A stretch of DNA of 64,000 nt from Changchengzhania lutea. GTDB taxonomy: Bacteria > Bacteroidota > Bacteroidia > Flavobacteriales > Flavobacteriaceae. Shown in pieces: positions 8,864 to 18,544 of the stretch (position 1 is its first letter; each line of letters starts with the position of its first letter). The DNA lies in contig NZ_CP039456.1 of assembly GCF_006974145.1 (NCBI RefSeq), positions 3,348,499 to 3,412,498 of the forward strand, read 5' to 3'. The notes beneath the pieces were generated by a model that saw only the letters and a list, made by a program, of their open reading frames with translations, was not told where the DNA came from and ran no database searches. A program made the position numbers and the translations under genes.

Positions 8864-9314
8864 CGTAGTAGAGATATTTTTGAATAACAGGTGGAAGGGA
8901 ATCCATATCTTTTTGGATTATGAGGTCCTCGGTGAGAGGAGCAGCTTTTATCTCAGTTAAAACATCGTCTTTATAATGGTTTTCAAACCGACATATTGCT
9001 AAATAAATAATAGCAGTTATAAGAATAATACCATTTGCTATGGGACCAAATTTGGTATCCTTCCAATAGATAATAATTAAGATTTGAGATATGAAGACTG
9101 CTAGAATTGCAAGCACGATCCACCAATTGTGATTTTGAATAAAGAACATAAAAGTAACTATAAATAATAGTGCAGTTGAGCCCCAAAGTATTCCCAATGG
9201 TTTGGAAATACTTTGGGATAATTGGCTTATTTCTGCTAACTGAAACGCTTTTATAAAACCTAAAAAATGTAAAAGGGCATGAGTTAACATTAGAAAACCA
9301 AAGAGATATTTCAT
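8829..9314 (-). CDS. Four-helix membrane protein, probably C-terminally truncated
   Basis: A 161-residue protein with four hydrophobic segments (about 4-22, 38-58, 65-85 and 93-110). Its last residues (LPPVIQKYLYYVGVIGKPR) match the beginning of a soluble domain that in larger proteins (DUF6544/DUF6920-like, remembered consensus LPxPVQRYLRYxGVVGKP) continues for some 200 residues. Here the frame stops ten residues later inside the start of the CPBP gene. This suggests the soluble domain was lost by deletion or frameshift. Function unknown. It begins 10 bases after the outer-membrane protein gene. Confidence 0.6.
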   Translation of the reverse strand: MKYLFGFLMLTHALLHFLGFIKAFQLAEISQLSQSISKPLGILWGSTALLFIVTFMFFIQNHNWWIVLAILAVFISQILIIIYWKDTKFGPIANGIILITAIIYLAICRFENHYKDDVLTEIKAAPLTEDLIIQKDMDSLPPVIQKYLYYVGVIGKPRKNE

Positions 9315-9324
9315 GGTATACTAT

Positions 9325-9900
9325 TTAAAACGTCTTCGCAATCCCAAGCCCAAAAGCCACATAATTAAGATCTACATCAATGCTTAGATCGTCCGTAACC
9401 TCTAAGTCCCTAGTGAGACTATGATATCGAACTGTTGGACGAAAGCTCCAATCATTACCAATATTATAGTCTAATCCAGCTTCAATCTGCCAACCCAAAC
9501 CATGACCGGAATCGTCTATAAGATCTCCATCGCTATCCTCAAATTCTAAATGATTGTAAATGGCACCTGCTCTTAATAGGTAGGAAAGATTTTCGGAAGA
9601 ACCAATAGGATGGATGAACTGTAACCCTAAGGTATAGCCTGTTTCATCTAAGTCGGCATCAGAATCTTCAATAGGAAAGTTATTGTAACCCCAACCAAGA
9701 TACGCATGTAAATGTTCCATAAAACGGTAACCTACAGTGGCCTCAAACCCAAAGCCAGTTCTTATTTTTGACGCTCCTAAATCTTCAGATGGAAAACTAA
9801 GAGCTGGCCTTAATTCTGCCGACCATTGGTTTTGTGTAAAAACCATACTTGACATAAGCAGGAATATTGCACACATTAAGTGAATTTTTGGATTCTTCAT
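9325..9900 (-). CDS. Outer-membrane beta-barrel protein
   Basis: A 191-residue protein with a signal peptide (residues 1-22, ending FTQNQ) and a small OmpW/opacity-like beta barrel. It has alternating strands such as ATVGYRFMEHLHAYLGWGY and ends in Phe (GIAKTF), the usual outer-membrane insertion signal. Acidic loops (EDSDADLDE, EDSDGDLIDD) could bind divalent ions. It is first in an operon reaching down to 4957 and is preceded by a TGAT box with a perfect -7 element. Confidence 0.75.
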   Translation of the reverse strand: MKNPKIHLMCAIFLLMSSMVFTQNQWSAELRPALSFPSEDLGASKIRTGFGFEATVGYRFMEHLHAYLGWGYNNFPIEDSDADLDETGYTLGLQFIHPIGSSENLSYLLRAGAIYNHLEFEDSDGDLIDDSGHGLGWQIEAGLDYNIGNDWSFRPTVRYHSLTRDLEVTDDLSIDVDLNYVAFGLGIAKTF

Positions 9901-9959
9901 TATACTGTGTTTTAGATTAAAATTTAATCAAAAGTATAATTGCACTATGGTTGACACAA

Positions 9960-9971
9960 TGATATTAATCA
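9960..9971 (-). promoter_or_regulatory. CRP/FNR-like box for the 9900 operon
   Basis: TGATATTAATCA, followed after 23 bases by TACTTTTG (9936-9929 on the minus strand), a perfect TAnnTTTG -7 element. A degenerate second copy, TGATATTGGCCA, lies at 10008-10019. Confidence 0.78.
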
Positions 9972-10048
9972 GTGTAGAGATACATAAATTGAAACCTGTT
10001 TACAAAATGATATTGGCCAGTGACGCCCCATTAATAAGACTTTTTTGG

Positions 10049-10237
10049 CTAATCTTTTACTTTGAATACTTTTTCTAAAATAGTGTCCATTAAACACCAT
10101 TTTGAAATGCCGGATTGCAATAAATTGGTACCTACAAAAGCCGTGAACCAGAGCCAATTTATGTTTACATAAATGGCTAATAACAAGCTTATTAATATAA
10201 ATGTTCCTGCAATGCTTCTTACGATTCTATTTTTCAT
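10049..10237 (-). CDS. DUF2892 (YgaP-like) small membrane protein
   Basis: A 62-residue protein with two membrane helices (NRIVRSIAGTFILISLLLAI and WLWFTAFVGTNLLQSGI). This fits the DUF2892 family, found alone or as the membrane tail of rhodanese YgaP. It lies 10 bases after the PII-like gene and closes the TolC-adaptor-RND-PII cluster. In Bacteroidota such genes commonly sit beside metal or sulfur stress genes. Molecular role unknown. Confidence 0.75.
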   Translation of the reverse strand: MKNRIVRSIAGTFILISLLLAIYVNINWLWFTAFVGTNLLQSGISKWCLMDTILEKVFKVKD

Positions 10238-10247
10238 AATGATTTAT

Positions 10248-10553
10248 TTAAATGAATTTTTCAATGGGAACCACTATTGCTTTAATAGGGTTATTGGTTA
10301 CTAATTCGGCATTGAATTCCTTGATTAATTTGAATGCAGCATCGATATTTTTGCCTTCCGTAAACGAAAAGAACATTCTGGAATCTGCCCCTCCTTTGCT
10401 ACTTGGAAACCAGCTTGAAGTCATTAATAATGCTGCTGGGTTTTTATAGCCATCGATATCTGATTCGCTAAAATTCTCGATTTTTGCGTCTTTAAATAGT
10501 TGTATAATATCCTTATGATATTCCTCTACAACAGTTACGATTAATAGTTTCAT
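10248..10553 (-). CDS. PII-like (ferredoxin-fold) protein
   Basis: A protein of about 101 residues if it starts at the ATG at 10553 (MKLLIVTVVEEYH), which looks better than a start 11 codons upstream. The pattern of a beta strand, helix with DIIQLFKDAKI, and a C-terminal strand NNPIKAIVVPIEKF resembles the PII/CutA ferredoxin-like fold, and the family often follows RND efflux genes in Bacteroidota. No uridylylation tyrosine loop is evident. It may sense a ligand and tune the efflux pump encoded upstream, but this is inference. Confidence 0.6.
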   Translation of the reverse strand: MKLLIVTVVEEYHKDIIQLFKDAKIENFSESDIDGYKNPAALLMTSSWFPSSKGGADSRMFFSFTEGKNIDAAFKLIKEFNAELVTNNPIKAIVVPIEKFI

Positions 10554-10735
10554 GTGTTTATATTTATTGTTTTTTATAGGACACATGCTGTTCGCTATTA
10601 ATCATTCCATTGGGTGATAAAGCTTTTAGCATGCTCGTTTCATGTGCTTATATTTATTGTTTTTCTATTGTCACATGTAACATCCATACAATCATTTTTA
10701 TGTGTGACTAAAGGTTTAGTCATGGATGTTTCATT

Positions 10736-13700
10736 TTATTTGTAATTTTTGCGTTCAATCATAAAATACACCAAGGGCACAACTAATAAAGTGAGCACTG
10801 TAGACACAATGGTTCCTCCCATTAATGAGATTGCCAGTCCTTGAAAAATGGGGTCAAATAAAATTACAAAGGCTCCTATGACTACTGTTCCGGCGGTTAA
10901 TAAAATTGGTGTTGTTCTAACAGCTCCTGCTTCAATAGCGGCTTGTTTTAATGGGATGCCATCATCCAATCTAAGATTGATAAAATCAATCAATAAGACT
11001 GAGTTCCTTACCATAATCCCTGCTAAAGCGATCATACCAATAAAAGATGTTGCCGTAAAAAAAGCGCCCATAACCCAATGCCCTAGTATAATGCCAATCA
11101 AGGATAACGGAATAGCCACCATCATAACTATAGGTGCCTTAAAATTTTGAAACCAACCTACAATTAACAAATAAATAATGATGATTGCTCCCATAAATGC
11201 GATACCTAAATCTCTAAATACTTCAAGCGTAATTTGCCATTCGCCATCCCATTTCACGGTGTAGTTATCTTCAAATTCTGGTTGTCCTAAATACATTTCA
11301 TCCAGTTTGTAACCCTCAGGAAGTTTTACGTCTTTCAATTTATCTTCCATTCCTAAGATTGCATATACAGGACTTTCTAGTTTTCCAGCCATATCGGCCA
11401 ATATATACACCACGCGTTTTTGATTTTTTCTGTAAATGCTTTTTGCTTTTGTTGTTGACTGAATATTCACCAAATCACCAATAGTAATCATACGTCCTTG
11501 TTTCGATTTCACTTTTAGTTGTGAAATATCACTAATGGTTGATTTTTCTTTTTCATCCAAGGCTAAAATTAAACCAACTTGATTTGAAGCATTTTCATCG
11601 TACAATGTTGTAATCGCCCTATTGGATAATGCCATATTCATGGTGTAAGCAATTTGTTGTGGTGCTACACCATATAACATGGCTTTTTCTTTATCGATGA
11701 TGAATTCATATTCCACCTGATTGGCTTCAACCATCCAATCGATATCCACAACATCATCTGTGTTTTTAAGGATATCCTTTATCTGGTTGGCGACATCAAT
11801 TTGCTGGTCGTAATCCGGTCCATAAACCTCGGCTACAATGGTTGATAATACAGGAGGGCCTGGGGGAACTTCAACCATTTTTACATTCGCATTGTATTTT
11901 GAAGCTATTTTTTGAATCTGCGGACGTAATAATTTGGCGATATCGTGACTTTGTGCATTTCGTTCTTCTTTATCAATCAAATTCACCTGAATATCTGCCA
12001 TATTGCTACCACCACGTAAATCGTAATGACGCACCAAACCGTTAAAGGTTATTGGCGCTGAAGTTCCAACATAGCTTTGATAGTTCACTACTTCTGGTCT
12101 TGTAGATAAATACTGTGCAATCTCTTGTGAAACCACAGCAGTTCGTTCTAAAGTCGTGCCTTCTGGCGTATCGATAACCACTTGAAACTCATTTTTATTA
12201 TCAAAAGGCAACATTTTTACAGCCACCGATTTGGTAAAGAACAATACCATAGAACCCATTAATAGTAGGAATGTGAGTCCTAAAAACAACCAACGTTTGG
12301 ATTTACTCTCTAGTAAAGGACGTTCGAACTTATCATACATTTTGTAGATAAAAGTCTCTTCCATTGGTTTTTCAACCTTTTCTTCTTCACCCTTTTTATC
12401 TTTTTCACGAAGGAAAATAAAACCCAAATAAGGTGTAATTGTTAAAGCAACGAATAATGACAAAATCATCGCAATAGAAGCTCCAATTGGCATCGGACTC
12501 ATATATGGCCCCATTAAACCAGATACAAAGGCCATTGGTAACACCGAAGCAATTACAGTAAATGTTGCTAATATAGTGGGGTTACCAACTTCATTAATGG
12601 CATATAAAGCCGCTTGTTTAAATGGCAAGCGTTTCATTTTGAAATGCCTGTGCATATTTTCGGCTATAATAATGGAATCATCTACCACAATACCTGTTAC
12701 AAATACTAAGGCAAACAATGTAATTCGGTTTAGTGTGTAATCCAGCATGTAGTAGCTCAACAAGGTTAAAGCAAAGGTAATTGGCACGGACAAGAATACA
12801 ACCAATCCACCACGCCAACCCATGGCTAGCATGACCACGAATGTAACTGCAATGATAGAACCTATAAGGTGTAATAATAATTCTGATACTTTTTTAGAAG
12901 CGGTTTCTCCGTAATTTCTTGTGATTTCTACGTGAACGTCATCTGGAATCAAATTAGTGCGTAAATGTTCTACTTTATCTAAAATTACATCTGCAATTTT
13001 CATGGCATCAGCTCCTTTTCGCTTTGCGATAGATATAGTAACTGCTGGATATTCCGATTTATAGGTTGTTCCTTTATCACTGGCTTGACCAAAGCCTAGA
13101 CTTACGTAATTGATTGGCACTTCCGGACCATCAACAATTTTTGCAACTTGCTTTAAATAAATGGGCTGATTTTGCTGAACACCTACTACTAAATTCTCTA
13201 CATCTTCTACCGTTTCCAAAAATTTTCCTGTATTTACAAGGAATTCCGTATCACCTTTATCAAAACTTCCAGCGCTTAACTGTTTATTATTGGCTTTGAT
13301 CATTTCAGAAATAGCCAAGAAATCCAAACCGCTTGCAGCGAGTTTATCCTTGTCTAATATCACTCTTAATTGACGGTCTCTACCACCAATTTCATGAGTT
13401 ACTGCAACATCATTTATCTTTTCAATTTCACCTGTTAGTTCCTGAGCAATTTGCTTTAGTTGGTAATCATCATGATTTTCACTCCATAATGTTAATCCAA
13501 GCATGGGCACATCGTCAATGGCACGTGTTTTTACCAATGGAAACGTTACACCTTCTGGCATTTGATCCATGTGTTTATTGATTTCGTTGTATAATTTTAC
13601 AAACGAACGCTCAATATCTTCGCCAACATAAAACTGGACAATCACCATGCCTTGTTCCTTCATCGACGTTGAATACACATATTCAATACCTTTTATGTTG

Positions 13701-13930
13701 GAAATCAATTTCTCCAATGGCTTGATAACCCGAGATTCCACTTCAGTTGGGCTTGCTCCTGGATATCCCACGAAAATATCTGCTATTGGCACATCAATTT
13801 GGGGTTCTTCTTCACGTGGAATTAAAAAGGAACTATAGACTCCAATAACCATAAACACAATCATTAAAAGCACTGTAAGCTTAGAGCTAATAAAGACTTT
13901 TGCTATTTTTCCTGCTAAACCTTCTTTCAT
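10736..13930 (-). CDS. RND efflux pump inner-membrane transporter
   Basis: A 1064-residue RND permease of the AcrB/CusA superfamily with twelve predicted helices and two large periplasmic loops. PREEEPQIDVPIADIFVGYPGASP after the first helix (only quoted in part by family convention) is typical of the EEEPQ subgroup. TM4 carries FVTGIVVDDSIIIAEN, with the adjacent Asp pair of the proton relay. It pumps substrates from periplasm or inner leaflet to the outside with the adaptor and TolC encoded upstream. The substrate cannot be read. Metal ions or lipophilic compounds are both possible. The stop is about 180 bases before the PII-like gene. Confidence 0.92.
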   Translation of the reverse strand: MKEGLAGKIAKVFISSKLTVLLMIVFMVIGVYSSFLIPREEEPQIDVPIADIFVGYPGASPTEVESRVIKPLEKLISNIKGIEYVYSTSMKEQGMVIVQFYVGEDIERSFVKLYNEINKHMDQMPEGVTFPLVKTRAIDDVPMLGLTLWSENHDDYQLKQIAQELTGEIEKINDVAVTHEIGGRDRQLRVILDKDKLAASGLDFLAISEMIKANNKQLSAGSFDKGDTEFLVNTGKFLETVEDVENLVVGVQQNQPIYLKQVAKIVDGPEVPINYVSLGFGQASDKGTTYKSEYPAVTISIAKRKGADAMKIADVILDKVEHLRTNLIPDDVHVEITRNYGETASKKVSELLLHLIGSIIAVTFVVMLAMGWRGGLVVFLSVPITFALTLLSYYMLDYTLNRITLFALVFVTGIVVDDSIIIAENMHRHFKMKRLPFKQAALYAINEVGNPTILATFTVIASVLPMAFVSGLMGPYMSPMPIGASIAMILSLFVALTITPYLGFIFLREKDKKGEEEKVEKPMEETFIYKMYDKFERPLLESKSKRWLFLGLTFLLLMGSMVLFFTKSVAVKMLPFDNKNEFQVVIDTPEGTTLERTAVVSQEIAQYLSTRPEVVNYQSYVGTSAPITFNGLVRHYDLRGGSNMADIQVNLIDKEERNAQSHDIAKLLRPQIQKIASKYNANVKMVEVPPGPPVLSTIVAEVYGPDYDQQIDVANQIKDILKNTDDVVDIDWMVEANQVEYEFIIDKEKAMLYGVAPQQIAYTMNMALSNRAITTLYDENASNQVGLILALDEKEKSTISDISQLKVKSKQGRMITIGDLVNIQSTTKAKSIYRKNQKRVVYILADMAGKLESPVYAILGMEDKLKDVKLPEGYKLDEMYLGQPEFEDNYTVKWDGEWQITLEVFRDLGIAFMGAIIIIYLLIVGWFQNFKAPIVMMVAIPLSLIGIILGHWVMGAFFTATSFIGMIALAGIMVRNSVLLIDFINLRLDDGIPLKQAAIEAGAVRTTPILLTAGTVVIGAFVILFDPIFQGLAISLMGGTIVSTVLTLLVVPLVYFMIERKNYK

Positions 13931-14032
13931 CTTTTAAGCCCCTTTTAATTTCCCAAAGGAAAAAAATATTACGGGGTGTTTTTTAATTAATATTTGTTTT
14001 ATACTATTCTAAAGCTGAACACTGAAAACTGT

Positions 14033-15115
14033 CTACTGAATACTAATTTTAGCTCCGTTAAATAATTTTCCTTCCGCAGACACGATATACGGTTCATCAG
14101 GAGATAAACCTGATAAAACCTCTACATGGCCTCCATAAGTTCTTCCTAAACGTAACCAACGCAATACAGCTGTGTTGCTTTGACTTGTAGTGTAAACACC
14201 TGATAATTGACCACGAGTAACAATAACTTCAGTTGGAATTAAAACCATATTTGATGCGGTTGCTTTTTTAGCTATTGGAAATTGAACTGTGGTGTACATT
14301 CCTGATAAAATAGTAGCGTCTGTTTTATCTAAAGCTACTTTTACCAAGAATTGTCCACCTGTATTTTTTGCCGATGTACTTACTTCAGTCACTTTTCCTT
14401 TTATGGTTTTGTTTATTGATTTTACAACCACATCGACTTCAATTCCTTTTTTGATTTGTGATATTTCACTTTCTGGAACCATGGCCATTACCTCAAACTT
14501 CCCCGGAGTTTCAACAGAAATCAAAGGCACTCCTGGGTTTGCCATATCGCCAGCGTCAATATTTTTGCTAGTAACTACACCACTAAAAGGTGCTGTAATA
14601 TTCGAATAAGCGAATTGAGAATTAACTTCGTTCTTCATCTGGTTTGCAGCTTCTAAGCGTGCTTTAGCCATTTCATAACGGGCTGTCATATCATCCATTT
14701 CCTTTTGGGACGCACTGTTGTCTGCAAACAGGTTTTTAAAACGATTGTAATCTTTTTGGGCATTATTAAAAGCAGCTGTTGCTTCGGTAATACTTGCGTT
14801 TGCTTGCGCACGTTTTGCTTGTAGGTCGGCATTGTTAATAGAAACCAATAATTGTCCTTTTTTAACTTTATCGCCAACATCTACGTGAACCTTGTTTACA
14901 AAACCCATCATACGCGTGCTTAAATCGGCACTATTTTCTGCTTGAATTTTTCCACTTGCAGTTACAAACGGATTTTCTCCATCTGTTTGTACCAAATTTA
15001 CCTTTACAGCAATTGGAGCCGAATTATCTGCGACTACTTTTTTTTCATCGCTACCACAATTCGTCATAAAAATTGATAATGTGATTAGGGCGATCATGTA
15101 TGTATATTTTTTCAT
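14033..15115 (-). CDS. RND efflux periplasmic adaptor, lipoprotein
   Basis: A 360-residue membrane-fusion protein. A lipoprotein signal (SIFMTNCG, Cys20) anchors it. It has the barrel-sandwich half (VHVDVGDKVKKGQLLVSI), a coiled-coil hairpin rich in Ala, Gln and Lys (about 95-150), the second lipoyl half (ITAPFSGVVTSKNIDAGD), then beta-barrel and membrane-proximal domains. It links the RND pump to TolC. It lies between the TolC and RND genes in the usual order. Confidence 0.92.
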   Translation of the reverse strand: MKKYTYMIALITLSIFMTNCGSDEKKVVADNSAPIAVKVNLVQTDGENPFVTASGKIQAENSADLSTRMMGFVNKVHVDVGDKVKKGQLLVSINNADLQAKRAQANASITEATAAFNNAQKDYNRFKNLFADNSASQKEMDDMTARYEMAKARLEAANQMKNEVNSQFAYSNITAPFSGVVTSKNIDAGDMANPGVPLISVETPGKFEVMAMVPESEISQIKKGIEVDVVVKSINKTIKGKVTEVSTSAKNTGGQFLVKVALDKTDATILSGMYTTVQFPIAKKATASNMVLIPTEVIVTRGQLSGVYTTSQSNTAVLRWLRLGRTYGGHVEVLSGLSPDEPYIVSAEGKLFNGAKISIQ

Positions 15116-15207
15116 TGAATTTGTTTTTTTATTTTAAAACCTTGCAGGATAATCCTATTTATGTTATTTGCCGACTGCTCACTGCGACTGAATACTGCAT
15201 ACTATTG

Positions 15208-16521
15208 TCATTCCTTAGTTAAAAATTGTAAATAGGCTTGTGCATAATTATATTCGAAAACGGTTTGATAATAGTCCAGTTGTTTTTGTGCATATTGCGT
15301 TTCAACCATTAATAAATCGGATGTTTTTTCAAGACCTTCTTTAAATCTATTGGTTCTAATTCGCAATGATTCCTTGGATTGGTTTAATGCCAACTCCGTT
15401 AGTTTTAACCTGTTTTCAGCATCTAGGAACATGCGTTTTGCTTTATTGAATTCCAGATTGCTTTGCGATACGTATTGCTCATATTGTAACTTCGATTTTT
15501 CAAAAGTAGCTCTGCTTTTTTGGGTTTTTCCGAAACGTTTGGAGCCTTCAAAAATGGTCCAGCTTAACTGCGCTCCAAATAAATAGCCGTTGGCATCTCC
15601 TTGAAAGACCTGGTCATCATACAATTCATAACTTCCAAAAGCATTTAGTTGTGGTAGAAATGTCATTTTATCAGCTTTATATAGAGATTCATAAGAGTCA
15701 GTTGCTAATTGCATCGCTTTAATATCTGCGCGGGTTTCGGGAATTATTTGGTTTTTTGTCCCAAATGTTGACACCTTCAAACTATCTTGGGGCTGATATA
15801 GTACGTTTATGGGGTCATTCATTAAAAATGATAGGTAATCTGAGGTATTCTGTACATTACTTTTTGCTGTGTATAATTGGTTTTCAACTTCGGTGACGCG
15901 CACTTCCATCGCTAAAACATCGGCACGTTGTAAGTAGCCTTGTTTAAAACTATTGTTTGCCAGTTTATTGTTTTCGTATGCAGCTTCCAATACTTTTTCC
16001 AATACATGCACCGCTTTATATGCCAACTGCAATTGCATATAAGCTTTTTCTACTTCAAACATTAAATAATCATGTGTGCGTTTGGTCTGTAGAGCCGTGG
16101 CCTGCATTTTGGTTTTAGCTGCTTTGCGTTGGTATAAACCATCTAAATTAATTAATGGTTGCTGAATTTCGAACTTGGTCGCAAAATTTTGAATTTGATT
16201 GGGGTCATTTAATAGGTCTGGATTAAAGTCGTTTTGTGAAATAATTTCCTGATTCAATTTGGAGCCAAAAGCCATTAAGGGGTTTGTGGTGGAAATACCA
16301 GTATGCGAAACCGAAACATTAGGAAGAAAAAGGGCGTTGGTTTGCCTAAATTCGGCTCTAGCTTCATTAAACTCTTGCTCAGAGATTTTAATGGATGTAT
16401 TTGTTTCCGCTACTTTGTTCAATACTTCGGCTTTGGTAATTGGAATGCCTTGTTGTGCATATAATTTTGCTGCAAACCCTACGATTAGACCAAAAATTAT
16501 GATAACTATATGATTCTTCAT
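15208..16521 (-). CDS. TolC-family outer-membrane efflux channel
   Basis: A 437-residue protein with a signal peptide (ending near AKLYAQQ) and two TolC repeats of long coiled-coil helices, for example EQEFNEARAEFRQTNALFLP and the second-half equivalent near residue 340. This is the outer-membrane duct of the tripartite pump. It is first in the operon. Two adjacent intergenic stretches (about 14010-14040 and 15165-15205) carry ACTG-rich imperfect repeats of no known function. Confidence 0.9.
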   Translation of the reverse strand: MKNHIVIIIFGLIVGFAAKLYAQQGIPITKAEVLNKVAETNTSIKISEQEFNEARAEFRQTNALFLPNVSVSHTGISTTNPLMAFGSKLNQEIISQNDFNPDLLNDPNQIQNFATKFEIQQPLINLDGLYQRKAAKTKMQATALQTKRTHDYLMFEVEKAYMQLQLAYKAVHVLEKVLEAAYENNKLANNSFKQGYLQRADVLAMEVRVTEVENQLYTAKSNVQNTSDYLSFLMNDPINVLYQPQDSLKVSTFGTKNQIIPETRADIKAMQLATDSYESLYKADKMTFLPQLNAFGSYELYDDQVFQGDANGYLFGAQLSWTIFEGSKRFGKTQKSRATFEKSKLQYEQYVSQSNLEFNKAKRMFLDAENRLKLTELALNQSKESLRIRTNRFKEGLEKTSDLLMVETQYAQKQLDYYQTVFEYNYAQAYLQFLTKE

Positions 16522-16810
16522 TGCTTTTTAATTTCGTGCGCAAAATTAGATTTATATATCCTATATCTGTGTAACTTATGTTACTTGCAGCAAAAGAATC
16601 AAGACTCCCACACGTGCGGGACTGATAGAATATAGACTCAAGACTTGATTGTGATTAGCTGATGATCAATTTAAAATAGATTTATAATTTCAGAAATCCT
16701 AATATTTTTACTTTTCCTAAAAACAAAGGGTGCATCTTAAAAAAGTCTTTCAGCCTATACCCAATATTTGGTTCAGATGGTTCACAAATTTTAACCGGAC
16801 ACTGCTAGTA

Positions 16811-17266
16811 TTATTTGATTCTTTTTTTACCTGAAATATCTTCAATTTTGATTAGGAATACGGCAGGGACATTGTCTTTATAGATTTTACTGGAAAACTC
16901 GCTAATGAAGTTAAGTTTTTTATGCTCTTTTTCCATGATTACATCCTTAACCCCTAAAGAGAACTTGTGTAAATAAGCCTTGGCATCACTACCAAAACGT
17001 TGTTCAAATTGACCGTGAATTAGTATAGATTTCCAATTGGTTACCGTCTCAATTTCTTCGACTTGCATTGATACTGTATTATTTTTGCGCATGGCATTTA
17101 TTTTATGCCCATCGCCAGAGTAACAAATAATGGCATTGTTCTCTCTATCAAAATAATAGGTGATAGGGATCACATAAGGCCTTTTTTGATAGATGTAGCC
17201 TAGGTGTCCTATATAATTATTTTCTAGAACGAACTTAATTTCTTTATCCTCTAGATTGATAAACAT
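16811..17266 (-). CDS. Pyridoxamine 5'-phosphate oxidase-like flavoprotein
   Basis: A 151-residue FMN-binding split-barrel protein. NYIGHLGYIYQKRPYVIP near residue 15 and the strand ICYSGDGHKINAMRKNN are typical of the NimA/PNPOx-like group, in which GDGHK contacts the FMN phosphate. Such proteins are often induced at low oxygen. It has a TGATAATTATCA box 49 bases before its start, linking it to the other box-bearing genes. The substrate is unknown. Confidence 0.78.
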   Translation of the reverse strand: MFINLEDKEIKFVLENNYIGHLGYIYQKRPYVIPITYYFDRENNAIICYSGDGHKINAMRKNNTVSMQVEEIETVTNWKSILIHGQFEQRFGSDAKAYLHKFSLGVKDVIMEKEHKKLNFISEFSSKIYKDNVPAVFLIKIEDISGKKRIK

Positions 17267-17314
17267 GGCTTTAGATTTAATGGGTAAGATAGCGCATTGC
17301 AGGCTATATATAAA

Positions 17315-17326
17315 TGATAATTATCA
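17315..17326 (-). promoter_or_regulatory. CRP/FNR-like box for the 17266 gene
   Basis: TGATAATTATCA, a perfect palindrome, followed after 23 bases by TATCTTAC (17291-17284 on the minus strand), a partial -7 match. The first three bases lie inside the stop-proximal end of the metallophosphoesterase gene. Confidence 0.6.
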
Positions 17327-18544
17327 GTCTGTACCTTTAAGTTGTATTAAAGTGATTTCAGGTCGCATCCCTAAGCGTCCTGGAAACCCTAGCCAGCCCA
17401 ATCCTCGGTTTACATTTAGATATTGTGTTCCTAGCTTGTACAAACCAGCCCAGTGGCGGTATTTGTATTTAATAGGACTCCATTGTTGGTTTTTAAATTG
17501 AAATGCTGCTTGCATACCATGTGTATGTCCAGCTAATGTCAATGCGATATCGGTTTTATTAATAACTTCTTCGTTCCAATGTGTTGGGTCATGCGACAGT
17601 AAAATTTTAAAAGGGATATCATTAGTATGTATTAAGGGTTTTTGTAGATCTCCATACTGTTTAAATGGAGGTTTTCCCCAATTTTCAACACCCACAATAG
17701 CTATTTGCTCACCGTTTTCTGAAATAATCACTGCTTCATTCAATAAGAGTTTGAAACCAATATCATGATAGAATTGTTTAATGGCATTAAAATTTTCTTG
17801 TTTTGCTTTTATTGAATCCCATTGGCTGTAATCACCATAATCATGATTTCCTAAAACAGCAAATTTTCCTTTTTTAGCCTTTAACTTATTGAACACTTTA
17901 TCCCATCCGTGTAGTTCCCATGAAAAATTATTTACCAAATCACCGGTCATGCAGATGTAGTCCGGTTGTAAATCATTAATCTTTTTAACCGCTTTTTCTA
18001 AAATGGCATAGCGATAATTAAAGCTTCCTAAATGGATATCTGAGATATGCACAATGCGTAAACCATGAAATGATTTTGGTAAGTTTTTAGATAAAATGGT
18101 ATGGTGATGCACTTTAAATCGATAAGCCGCTTTAAAAATGCCATATAGGATCACAAAAAATGGCAGAAAGCCTGAGAACAACCCAATGATAGGAACTACA
18201 ATGATTGATTCCGAATCAGAAAGTATAAAATTCGTGAAATAAAGGATAGAAATAACGACAACAAAAATGAATTTGGGTATAAACGAAGAAATAGCCAGCC
18301 CATAAAATGATGAAATCAATAGGTGTTTTCTAATAGGATTTATATCGTCTAACCTTACTTTTAAGATTATTATTGAACTGATTAATCCAATAGTAAAAAC
18401 CCAAAAAAGTATATTGATACTTAATCTAATTATTGGTGAAGCGATAAATTGTGTAATAGATTGCAACCAATAGAATGCTAGTATGTCTATAACCAAAATT
18501 GCTATACACAATAAGATGATGGTGAATAATGAATACGACCTCAT
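17324..18544 (-). CDS. Membrane metallophosphoesterase
   Basis: A 406-residue protein with about four N-terminal helices and a calcineurin-like phosphoesterase domain (about 150-390). Metal ligands are seen in order: HISDIHLG, CMTGDLVN, GNHDYGD, LLSHDPTHW and LAGHTHG. It resembles the YkuE/YaeI group, possibly UDP-diacylglucosamine or other phosphodiester hydrolases at the membrane. It directly follows the CDP-alcohol phosphatidyltransferase gene with no gap, so a joint role in phospholipid metabolism is plausible but unproven. Confidence 0.85.
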   Translation of the reverse strand: MRSYSLFTIILLCIAILVIDILAFYWLQSITQFIASPIIRLSINILFWVFTIGLISSIIILKVRLDDINPIRKHLLISSFYGLAISSFIPKFIFVVVISILYFTNFILSDSESIIVVPIIGLFSGFLPFFVILYGIFKAAYRFKVHHHTILSKNLPKSFHGLRIVHISDIHLGSFNYRYAILEKAVKKINDLQPDYICMTGDLVNNFSWELHGWDKVFNKLKAKKGKFAVLGNHDYGDYSQWDSIKAKQENFNAIKQFYHDIGFKLLLNEAVIISENGEQIAIVGVENWGKPPFKQYGDLQKPLIHTNDIPFKILLSHDPTHWNEEVINKTDIALTLAGHTHGMQAAFQFKNQQWSPIKYKYRHWAGLYKLGTQYLNVNRGLGWLGFPGRLGMRPEITLIQLKGTD

